A stretch of 35,037 bases of DNA from CAYFUR01 sp964346275 (GTDB lineage Bacteria; Sumerlaeota; Sumerlaeia; SLMS01), in assembly GCA_964346275.1 (NCBI GenBank), contig CAYFUR010000032.1:1-35037 (forward strand), given 5' to 3'. Positions 15,527-24,300 of the stretch are shown here, piece by piece; the first letter of the stretch is position 1; each line of letters begins with the position of its first letter. The position numbers and the translations under genes were made by a program. Below the pieces are notes generated by a model that was not told the origin of the DNA, made no database searches, and saw only the letters and a list, made by a program, of their open reading frames with translations.

Positions 15527-17818
15527 TCAGAGTAAATCCAATGGGTCGACATCGATGGTGAGGCGCGTGGTCGACGAGGGATTCCACTGCCGATCATTGA
15601 GCGCTGCGCGCAAAAGGCCGGCATTGTGATAGGCGTTGGCCGCCCGAAGAAGCAGGCGCTGGCGAAATCGCCCGGCCAGCCGTTCGATCGGCGCAGCGGT
15701 GGGCCCGATCACGTGGACGCTGCCGAGGTTTTCGCGGTGGCGAAGACGCCTCAAAATCCCCCCGAGGCTTCGCGCGGAGCCGAGGGCCCGTCCAAGGTCG
15801 CCATCGCTCAGGGTCAGGGCAATCAGTCTCTCCACCGGAGGAAAGCGCATCTTCCGCCGCCGCTCCATCTCGACTTCGAAAAACGCCTCGTAATCGTGGC
15901 GCGAAGCCATTTGAATCGCCGCGTGATGGGCCATGTAGGTTTGCAGAACCACTTCGCCCATATCTTTACGCCCCGATCGCCCGGCAACCTGCATGAGGAG
16001 CGAAAAGGTCCTCTCTTCCGAGCGGAAATCGGGCACGAAAAGGCCGACTTCCGCCAGGATCACACCCACCAGCGTCACGCGCTCGAGATGAAGCCCCTTG
16101 GCGATCATTTGGGTTCCGAGAATGATCTCGGCATCGCCGGAGACCATGTCCTGCCAGGCCTTGAGGAACCCGCGCCTCCCGCCGACGGAATCCTGGTCCA
16201 GGCGCAGAATCCTCCGGTCAGGAAAAGTGCGGCGAAGCGCCTCCTCGATGCGCTGGGTTCCCGTTCCCACGGCCGCCAGGCCCTCTTCACCGCAGTTGGG
16301 GCATTTCTCTGGATAGTCGGATGTCCGGCCGCAGAAGTGGCACTTGATATACGCCTCGGCGGATTCGAGCGGCTTCGGGAAAAGTTCCAGCTCCGGAAGC
16401 TCTTCTTCCTTTTTCCGCCCGTGCTTTTTCTGATGAATCGTCATGACGATATCGTCGTCGTCGCAGCGCGCCACCCATTTGCACGATGGGCACATCAGGA
16501 AATTCGAGAAACCCCGGCGGTTGAGAAAAATGAGGACCTGCTCGCCCTTGTCGAGACGGTTTTCAATACCGGACTTCAATTCCTCGGAAAGGAGGCTGAT
16601 GCCCGTTGGGTTTTCGACCGCCTTGCGTCCCATGGGGATAATACGCACATCGGGCATTTGAAGCCCGGCCGGGCGCGAGCGCAGCTTGAGGAGTGTATAT
16701 TTCCCCCTCAAAGCGTTCTCATAGGATTCAAGGCTCGGCGTGGCGCTGCCGAGCAAAACGGGAATCTTGAGGCGGCTTGCCCGGACAATCGCCGTGTCGC
16801 GCGCATGATAACGCGGCGTTTCCGATTGCTTATAGCTCGTCTCGTGCTCTTCGTCTATAATGATAATACCCAGCTTGGGAAGCGGCGCAAAAGTGGCCGA
16901 GCGTGCACCGATCACCAGGCGGATCATGCCGCGCTGGATCTTTTCATGGAGAACACGCTTTTCCCGCCGGGTCATCTGGGAATGAAAGACACCAACCTCC
17001 TCCTGGAACCGCCGGGCGAAACGATCCACCGTCTGCGGCGTGAGAGAAATCTCCGGCACAAGGCAGAGCGCGCTTTTCCCCTGCGCAAACACGCGCTCGA
17101 TCAGCCGGAGATAGACCTCCGTCTTGCCGCTTCCCGTCACACCGTGGAGGAGGAACACGCCGAATTCGCCCGCGCCGCGAACCGCCTCGATAGCGTCGAA
17201 GGCTTCTTTCTGCTCGGGCAGGAAATCCACATGCTGATCTCGTGGCGCCAGCGGCTCAGGCGGCGGCAGCGATTGCTCTTCCGCAATCAATGCACCCGTG
17301 TCGGCCAGTTTATGGATCAGACCGGGCGAGCTTTTCACAGCCCGAGCCAACTCAGTCAACGGCAACGGTCCCAGCCCTTCCCGCTGTGAAATTTCACCGG
17401 CCACCTCGCGCTGGCGTTTCGTCAGGTGGCGCTCTTTCCAATCAGGCGCCAGGCGATATACGGATTTGCTTTTCAGCTCGAGATCGCCAAAGCCGATCAT
17501 GGAAAGCGTGGCGAGCGCCTCGCCCCAGCCACAAAAATAATACTCGGCCATCCAACGGCCCAGCTCGATCAATTCCTTCGAAATGCTGTAGCCGGGAGAG
17601 GCGCGCCGGCGAATCGCTTTGAGCCGGCGGGGCGCATCGGAGGGATCGTGCGCCACGACACATCCGATATCCTTTTGCCCGCGAAGAGGCACCTCGACGA
17701 GCGCCCCAACGGGGACCTCGCCGCGAAGATTCTCAGGCACGGAATAGCTATACGCTTTTGAAAGAGGCCGGTTCAGTGCGACGGCGACGACTTCCGGCTC
17801 CGAAGTTGGGCGGCTCAT
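15527..17818 (-). CDS. priA: PriA, primosomal replication-restart helicase
   Basis: A 763-residue superfamily 2 helicase that recognises stalled forks and loads the replicative helicase. An N-terminal 3'-end-binding domain spans about 1-110 and a winged helix about 115-195. Walker A is GVTGSGKT (226-233) and the DEAH box is DEEH (322-325). The helicase lobe 2 motif QVAGRSGRKDMGEV and the C-terminal domain follow. The zinc module has cysteines at 443, 446, 452, 493, 496, 506 and 509. The eighth ligand position (E. coli C448) is D455, and 23 extra residues rich in K and E separate it from C493. Start ATGA overlaps the dprA stop; the stop abuts the GT9 start. Helicase motifs look intact, so the protein is probably active. 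Confidence 0.96.
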   Translation of the reverse strand: MSRPTSEPEVVAVALNRPLSKAYSYSVPENLRGEVPVGALVEVPLRGQKDIGCVVAHDPSDAPRRLKAIRRRASPGYSISKELIELGRWMAEYYFCGWGEALATLSMIGFGDLELKSKSVYRLAPDWKERHLTKRQREVAGEISQREGLGPLPLTELARAVKSSPGLIHKLADTGALIAEEQSLPPPEPLAPRDQHVDFLPEQKEAFDAIEAVRGAGEFGVFLLHGVTGSGKTEVYLRLIERVFAQGKSALCLVPEISLTPQTVDRFARRFQEEVGVFHSQMTRREKRVLHEKIQRGMIRLVIGARSATFAPLPKLGIIIIDEEHETSYKQSETPRYHARDTAIVRASRLKIPVLLGSATPSLESYENALRGKYTLLKLRSRPAGLQMPDVRIIPMGRKAVENPTGISLLSEELKSGIENRLDKGEQVLIFLNRRGFSNFLMCPSCKWVARCDDDDIVMTIHQKKHGRKKEEELPELELFPKPLESAEAYIKCHFCGRTSDYPEKCPNCGEEGLAAVGTGTQRIEEALRRTFPDRRILRLDQDSVGGRRGFLKAWQDMVSGDAEIILGTQMIAKGLHLERVTLVGVILAEVGLFVPDFRSEERTFSLLMQVAGRSGRKDMGEVVLQTYMAHHAAIQMASRHDYEAFFEVEMERRRKMRFPPVERLIALTLSDGDLGRALGSARSLGGILRRLRHRENLGSVHVIGPTAAPIERLAGRFRQRLLLRAANAYHNAGLLRAALNDRQWNPSSTTRLTIDVDPLDLL

Positions 17819-18606
17819 CCGCTGTTCCGTTCATCCTTGTCCTCGGCGAAGAGGCGGAGCTGGGCGCGGTCCTCCCGTCGAAGGTTCTCATGATACCGGC
17901 GGGCCGCGGCAAGGATCTCCCGGGCAAGCTCTGGCGAACACGATTCGTCGAAAGAGAATCGGCGCGCCCCTTTTTGTTCCATGCCGCGAAGCGCGGACTC
18001 AAGGGACACATCGCCCTCGCCCGGGGACAAAAAGAAAAGCGGAATGCGAAAGTCGCGGGCGGCCCGCACACACCAGTGCGTCCCGCTGTTGAGTCCTGCT
18101 TCGCCCACGACCACCGCACCAGCCAGCGCCGCAATCAGCCGGTTGCGCAGGATGGGCGTCTGCCGATTGAGGGCCTGGCGCTGGCCAAAGGGAGAGAGCA
18201 AGAGGAGCAAATCGGAATTCTCCATCTCCGCGAATTCGCGCCGCCAGCTTGGCCAGCGAATATCGCCCAAGCCGCGGGGCAAGCAGGCAATGGTTGGCTT
18301 TCCCTGGTCCAGCGACGCCCGATGGGCCTGCATATCTGTCCCCTGCGCCGCTCCGCTGACGATCACTCCCCCGCCCGCCGCCAATTGAGACGCCAGGGCC
18401 TCGATCGCCGCCAGTGATTGAGGGCCTGGTTTCCGTGTCCCGATCACGGCGATACGGGGCTCCGCCTGGCAGAGTTCCACTGGCCCGGACCAGTGCAGCT
18501 CGCGGCCAATGGAAGCGCGCTCCAGAGCTTCTTCCAGGGCTCGCGGCAGGGGCTCTCCGAGCTGCCGGGCATCCTGGATTGCGAGTGTCCTTCGGTGTGA
18601 AGACAT
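17815..18606 (-). CDS. dprA: DprA/Smf-type DNA-processing protein, Rossmann core only
   Basis: A 263-residue protein covering the DprA Rossmann domain: AVIGTRKPGPQSL (53-65), SGAAQGTDMQAHRASL (84-99), ACLPRGLGDI, FGQRQALNRQTPILRNRLIA (140-159) and VGEAGLNSGTHWCVRAA. DprA binds single-stranded DNA and loads RecA during natural transformation; many non-competent bacteria keep it. Here the usual N-terminal helical (SAM-like) domain is reduced to about 50 residues, and the C-terminal winged helix is missing, replaced by a charged tail (about 225-263). Full-length DprA is about 290-375 residues. The ATG at 18606 lacks a clear Shine-Dalgarno and sits just after a hairpin at 18618-18641. It starts the dprA-priA-GT9-lipoprotein-moaC run, overlapping priA by ATGA. 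Confidence 0.85.
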   Translation of the reverse strand: MSSHRRTLAIQDARQLGEPLPRALEEALERASIGRELHWSGPVELCQAEPRIAVIGTRKPGPQSLAAIEALASQLAAGGGVIVSGAAQGTDMQAHRASLDQGKPTIACLPRGLGDIRWPSWRREFAEMENSDLLLLLSPFGQRQALNRQTPILRNRLIAALAGAVVVGEAGLNSGTHWCVRAARDFRIPLFFLSPGEGDVSLESALRGMEQKGARRFSFDESCSPELAREILAAARRYHENLRREDRAQLRLFAEDKDERNSG

Positions 18607-18610
18607 GGGA

Positions 18611-18641
18611 CAAAGAAGCGGCGCCCGATTCGGGGCGCCGC
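18611..18641 (-). terminator. Intrinsic terminator or attenuator between the subtilase-like gene and dprA
   Basis: Perfect 9-bp arms GCGGCGCCC (18618-18626) and GGGCGCCGC (18633-18641) enclose a 6-base loop. On the minus strand the stem is followed by TTCTTTG (18611-18617). It lies 40 bases after the subtilase-like stop and ends only 11 bases before the dprA start. Confidence 0.65.
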
Positions 18642-18681
18642 CATGAGAACCTTTCTCTAGCGAACCCGCGGCGCGCGCGGA

Positions 18682-21303
18682 TCAGGGAAGCGGCAACTCG
18701 CGGAAGCTGACGTCCTGGAGGTAAAGCGTCGCGTCGGGATTATCGTGCTCGTTGAAGTGAAGCAGATCCAGCGCAAAGCGCACGCCCTGTTCCGCCACGT
18801 CCGCGTCGCTGGGACGGAAGTAGAGCTTGTATTCCTTGCCGCCCACGCTGGTCGGAGCATTGTCCGCGTTGCGTCCCGCGACAACCATGAGGCTGGTTTC
18901 ATCACCCATGTTGGAAGTCAGCCGAAGGCGGAAATCCGGGACGAGGCGGGGGTCGGATTCGTCCGTGCCGACGCGCGCGGTCAATTCGTAAATCTGGTCC
19001 GTGCGGAGTTCCGTCGACGGACCATCCTCGGTGGGAAGCGTCAGGAGAGGCGTCTGCCAGAATCCGAACACATTGCCCTGGCCACCGGGAGAAATCTCCA
19101 GCCCCTGCTGGCCCTGGTAGAAGCTGGGTTCGTTGTAGGGTTCGATGCGGGGGCTCTGTTGCCAGCCGACCGTATCGCTGAAGGTGGGCAGCATGGTCGA
19201 GCGGGCGCGGGCCGCCGGCGAGGCCATCATGTCGCGCAGGTTGGCGAAAACGTCGAAGCCATTGACGCGCAGATAACGCGGCGAGTTGCCGAAGAGAGCC
19301 ATTTCGCTTTCAAGGAGTTCCGATGCGTTGGGGAAGTCCTGGAAACCGGGGACTTCCGTCTGACGCAGCATGTCGTAATATTCGTACGCCTGGATAGAGG
19401 GGAACTTATGGCGCAGCAGCGACATGAGGCCGCCAATGTGAGCGGCGGCGGCGGATGATCCGTTGAACTGGGGAATCGACTGTGTGCGAACATTCGAATA
19501 GCTGACCACGGAGGGGGTCTTCTGGGTTGTGAACCACTTGAGATAGCTGTTGTCGAAGGCGCGCCCCGGACCGGGCGTTCTGCCGGGAACCGTGGTGGAA
19601 TCAATCTGCTCGATACCGATCTTGGCATCCACTGACCCGACCGTGATCACCGGAGGCAAGGCATCACCGTTATTCCCCGCCAGGCCGTGGGTCAGGTAAA
19701 CGGTGTCATTCGCCTGCACGGTGCCCTGGAGAATAATCAGCGAGAACAGCGCCGGAGCGCTGTTGCTGATGTCCTTTCGGCTGATGGAAAGGACATGGCG
19801 GCCACCGGGGATCCTCTGGGCGATGCGCTCGAAGGGAAGTCCGGTGCCGTTCTGGATGTTTTGCGAAGAGGCGATGATGTTACTGCCCTCGACGCCGAGA
19901 AAATCGAACAGGAAGAGATCCAGGTCGTCCGTGGCCCGGGGATTCTGGTCGTCCCAGATATCATCCCAGATCAGGATCACATCGATCGCTCCGTTAACCG
20001 GGGAAATTGTCAGTTCCCGGTCGATGATCTGGGGATTCCGGCCAGCGGAGAAGTTGTGGAATTTGGAATCGTTAAAGCCCGGCGCGGGCGAGAACATCCC
20101 GTTCACGAAAAGCGGAAAGCGCCGCGCCGTTGCGAATGCACTGGAAAGCCCCGCGTCGCTGGGCGGCTGCGTATAGTTGCCAGTAGCCGTCACATAGGAG
20201 ATGTCCTCTTCGAGGACGATCTTCTGTGCTTCGCGGGAAATCGTGCTGGTCCCGTCAAGACGGCCAGACCCGTAGAACACCATATCGTCGACAATGACAT
20301 CCACGCCCTTGTTCACGAGAAACTGGCGCCGCTGGGATAATTCCACATCGGTGTTCACACCCGAATAGAAAAACCGCGATCCCGGCGCGAGATCGTAAAC
20401 GATCTCTGACATGGCCGCGCCCTCGGGAAGCCGATTCCGATCCAGTTCGTCGATTTCGCCGACGTCGTGAATCGTGAAGGACTGCGGAAAGACCTCCACA
20501 GCACCCAGGAAACGGGCCAGCGGAGAAGGCACTTCGGAGAAATCAATGGCGTCCGGGACAAGTTCGCCCGGCGATTGAGGATAAAGGCAATCAACGGGCC
20601 CCTGCTGCGAGCTGGCGTCAGGCAGATTCGGATTATAAGGAGGAAGGTTCCCTGTGATGATGCGCGGGTCGGCATTCGAACCCTGCTGGGAAGCCGTGGC
20701 GGATTGGCCGGGACTGAACAATCCCTGGGAAACGATCCCAACGTTGACGCCGCATCCATTCACGGTTCCCAGGCTGCGGATAAAGCTGGTGCCGAGAATA
20801 TCATCGCCCTCTGTAATGACAGAGCCAGCCGCCGCAATGCCGTAGTTCGGCCGGCGCAGCTGGCGCACTCCCGCGACACCGGCGACATCCTCAACCTTGT
20901 CGAGAGGGATCCAGGCCTGCAGCAGATAACGCGCAGGGTCTTCCGCCGTGACTTCCGCCCCGGCTTCCTCGACCGCCTTCCGCACCCCGTCGTCCCAGGT
21001 GGCGAGCCAGATATACGTTTCGAGGGATTGAAGCTCCTCGCCCTTGAGAAGGAACATCGGGTTGGCGCGTTCCTCGTGCAGGCTGCTCATCATCTCCTGG
21101 CGGCTGGCCTTGCCGGCCTCTTTTAACCGCTGGACGAGATAATAATAGTCCGACATCATCTGGGGATGAGGCGGGAGCGGGGTCGATCGCTCGATGGCGT
21201 TCGGCGCCGAGCCGTTCGGACCAGTTTCAGCGGCCGAAATGCCCCCGGTGGCCAGCACCAGGGACATTCCCGCGATCATCAATGCGTGTGAGCACTTCTT
21301 CAT
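18682..21303 (-). CDS. Exported subtilase-like (S8) protein with substituted catalytic residues
   Basis: An 873-residue exported protein. I chose the ATG at 21303 (MKKCSHALMIAGMSLVLATG, cleavage likely after GISA), with GAGAGG 10 bases upstream; the longer form starts inside the preceding gene. The subtilase domain spans about 180-635. Recognisable parts are VGIVSQGLF (188-196), PEGAAMSEIVYDLAPGS (293-309), DVIVDDMVFY, the oxyanion Asn in TATGN (N376), and NGSSAAAAHIGG (S617). The canonical Asp is Q193 and the His position is E294; only Ser remains. An insertion of about 150 residues (about 405-555) resembles a P/jelly-roll domain (LDLFLFDFLG). The C-terminal 190 residues form a probable beta-sandwich. 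It follows the giant repeat protein by 14 bases and closes the cassette with a terminator. It may be inactive, or use a different triad. Confidence 0.83.
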   Translation of the reverse strand: MKKCSHALMIAGMSLVLATGGISAAETGPNGSAPNAIERSTPLPPHPQMMSDYYYLVQRLKEAGKASRQEMMSSLHEERANPMFLLKGEELQSLETYIWLATWDDGVRKAVEEAGAEVTAEDPARYLLQAWIPLDKVEDVAGVAGVRQLRRPNYGIAAAGSVITEGDDILGTSFIRSLGTVNGCGVNVGIVSQGLFSPGQSATASQQGSNADPRIITGNLPPYNPNLPDASSQQGPVDCLYPQSPGELVPDAIDFSEVPSPLARFLGAVEVFPQSFTIHDVGEIDELDRNRLPEGAAMSEIVYDLAPGSRFFYSGVNTDVELSQRRQFLVNKGVDVIVDDMVFYGSGRLDGTSTISREAQKIVLEEDISYVTATGNYTQPPSDAGLSSAFATARRFPLFVNGMFSPAPGFNDSKFHNFSAGRNPQIIDRELTISPVNGAIDVILIWDDIWDDQNPRATDDLDLFLFDFLGVEGSNIIASSQNIQNGTGLPFERIAQRIPGGRHVLSISRKDISNSAPALFSLIILQGTVQANDTVYLTHGLAGNNGDALPPVITVGSVDAKIGIEQIDSTTVPGRTPGPGRAFDNSYLKWFTTQKTPSVVSYSNVRTQSIPQFNGSSAAAAHIGGLMSLLRHKFPSIQAYEYYDMLRQTEVPGFQDFPNASELLESEMALFGNSPRYLRVNGFDVFANLRDMMASPAARARSTMLPTFSDTVGWQQSPRIEPYNEPSFYQGQQGLEISPGGQGNVFGFWQTPLLTLPTEDGPSTELRTDQIYELTARVGTDESDPRLVPDFRLRLTSNMGDETSLMVVAGRNADNAPTSVGGKEYKLYFRPSDADVAEQGVRFALDLLHFNEHDNPDATLYLQDVSFRELPLP

Positions 21304-21317
21304 CGGTTCGATGCCTC

Positions 21318-24300
21318 TCAGTTGAATAGCTCCCATCCAGGGACCGAGGTTCCGTCGTCATCGCGGCCGCCCGAGTCGTCGCCGCCGCCCACGCCGATCG
21401 TGAAGGCGTTCGCCGGACTCACAGCACTCTGCCCATCGGGGTTGATCACAAAGATCTGGCGCGTCCCCGGCCGGGCGAATTGTTCGATGCGGATATCCAG
21501 CTCAATGACCTCCGGCGAGAGCACCACCGGCGGGCCGGTGACCGTCACGCCCTGGCCAAAGAAGACCTGGGCCCCGCCTTTGAACTGGCGTCCAAAGATC
21601 CGCACGTTCTGGATGCTTTGGCCGATCACGCCACGATCCGGGACAATGGAATTGACCGCCAGTTCGGGGTTCACAATGGGACCGGAGCTCGGAGCGCGGC
21701 TGATATACGGGCCTTCCGTGCGCGCGTTGTAGCCCGCACCGCTCAGGCGGTTCTCATAGAAGGCGTCGAGGGCGCCAATGCTTTCGCCACCGAAGCTCCT
21801 GCCCGTTTCGCCAACATAGACATCCAGGTCGCCATCGCCGTCGGCATCGAACAGTTCAAGGCCAAAGGCGCGGCCATGCGGACGGCTCGCTGAACCTTCC
21901 GAGAGAAGCGTCGAGAGCGGGGAATTGAACTCATTGAGTTGGAAGCTGAACAGGGGAGTCGCGGCTCCTGCCTGCAGCTCATTGGTCAGCATCCGCGTGG
22001 AGGGTGAATCGGGATCGCTGGGCACCGTCATCACGATATCCAGGAAGCCATCGTTGTCCACATCGCCGATTTCCACCTCGTTCACCGGATCGAGCACGGG
22101 ATCGATGAAGACCTGGTTCGTTTGATCCGTGAATGAGCCGTTTCCATCATTGCTCAGATAGACGTGATCGCCGTCGGCGGACCAGAGCACCACGTCATAG
22201 ACCGGATCGAAGATCGGCGTGCCATCAGCCAGGGTGTTTTCGTTGAAATTCACGAAACGGGGAGGCCTCTGAATGACAAACGTATCGTTGGGGTTGTCCG
22301 GGTCGGCCACCACCTGGGTGACAGGCACGCGAGCAAAGTTTTCCGGAACAAACGGAATCGTTTCATCATCGCCGATCAGCCCTGCGTCGCGCAGGCTGGC
22401 GACGATCTTGTCGAACTGAGCGATTTCCTTGTCCGTCACAAAGCCATCGCCGTTCTGGTCTTCCGGGATATCGCCATTCCAGCTGAAGCTGGCGACGGAG
22501 ATATTCCGAATATCACGCTCGATGGACGGCCAGTTCTCCGTATCTTCCGTGAAGAACCCGTTCCCATCGTTGATCAGCAGCATGGTCCGTTCGACAAGGG
22601 CTTCGCCGCGCTCGCCCGGCCGCGCCAGGGCATTGGCAATGATCAGATCCTGGTCGCCGTCGTTATCCACGTCGACGAAGGCGGCGTCGTAGGTATCGTC
22701 ATAGACCTCGCCTTCGTCACCGAGGGGACCCGGGACGGTCGGAAGGCGGCTCGTTGACTGAGTCTGGTCCAGAATGACCGACTTGGGGTCGTCCGGATCA
22801 GCCAGTCGGTTGATCAGCAGAACATTGCGCGCGCCGAAGTTCGTGACGCCATTGCAGAGATAGATGTCCAGACGGCCGTCGTTGTTCGGATCGCCGAAGG
22901 CGACGTTGCGCGTGTTTTCCTTGTTCCCGGGACCCAGCAGGTCGGGATAGAGAACAAACGGATCGTTGCGGTTCCGCTCGTAAACGCCATCGCCGAGGAG
23001 AGTCTTTTCGATAATCTCGGCGGGGAAGCCGATGCGTTCGCTTCCCGGCGGAACGGGATTGTCGTTGTCGCCCAAGTCGCCCCTGGCCACGCGCGTTTCT
23101 TCCGCGTCGTAGTCCGTAAGCGTGTTATAGAACCGGGGCGAACGGAAGTCGCTCGAGAGAATCGCATTATCGAGATAGAGATCCTCGCGGGCGTCTTTAT
23201 TCAGATGGATCTCATTCCGCACGCCGAGGTTCGCCTGGAAAATATCCAGGTCGCCGTCGAGATCCAGATCGACAAAGCGAATCGCCGACGTGGGACGCGC
23301 CAGAGGGTCGAGCGTCGTGTCGGGGAAGTCCTGCGTGGTGAGTTTCGGCGCGGGATTTCCAACAGGGCTGGGCTGGAAATACGTCGCGCCGGGGAAGGTC
23401 GGTCCATGGTTGCGATAGACATAACTGCGGTCACCGCCGGCGCCGGCCAAGAGCACGCCTCCGCCAATCACAAGGTCCGGGCTACCGTTGCGGTCGATGT
23501 CCCCGGAATCCACCGACGCGGTCGAGCCGCTGGCATTAAACCCGGGGAAGAGCGGATCAAACACGGATGAAAACAGGTTGGGAATAAACCGGGGAGTTGC
23601 ATCGTGATAGATCGGCTCATCGTTGGAATCGCTGATATTCGGCGGGACCGTAGGACGGTAGAGCTGGTTCATGAAAATCCGCATGCCGTCGTTATTGCCA
23701 CCCGCGACGAGATCAATGTCGCCATCGTTGTCCGCATCGAACGCTTCAATGGCCAGGCCATTGAGAGTTTCAATCGGTGCGGGCTGGAAAGCGGTGGTGG
23801 TGATGCTGGAGAAGGTTTCGCCTTCGGCATTGTCATTCAGCCAGATGGAAACACGTCCGCCTTCCGGAGCCAGAATAGGATAGGCAGCCTCTCCGACGGT
23901 GTCGGCCATCATGATGATGTCCAGGCCGCCGTCTCGATCCAGGTCCGCAGCCGTCACGTCACGTCCGCGCCCCTCATTGTCACCGAGGAAATCCGTAATG
24001 GTATCCCATGTGAGCCTTCCAATGCCGGAAAACTCCATGTCGGTATTCGCGATATTATACGACGTGCCACTGACCGCTCGGCCGCGCTGGCCACGGCTGA
24101 TCACACCAGGACCATGCGGGGTTCCTCCTGGGAGGAAGCGTGTGCTCCGGTAATGATCCGTATCGGCGAAGACCACGATATCGCTGATTCCCGCGCCAAA
24201 GAAATCGCCCACGACGCCGGTCACCGAAAGGGTCTCTGGAATGTTATAAGACGCTTCGCCGTTCTCCGGTCCACCCGCGTCGAAGGGCCGGCCCTCCGCA

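Noticed and set aside
15626..17389. A 587-codon plus-strand frame opposite priA
   Set aside because: priA on the minus strand is unmistakable; the opposite frame is a composition shadow.
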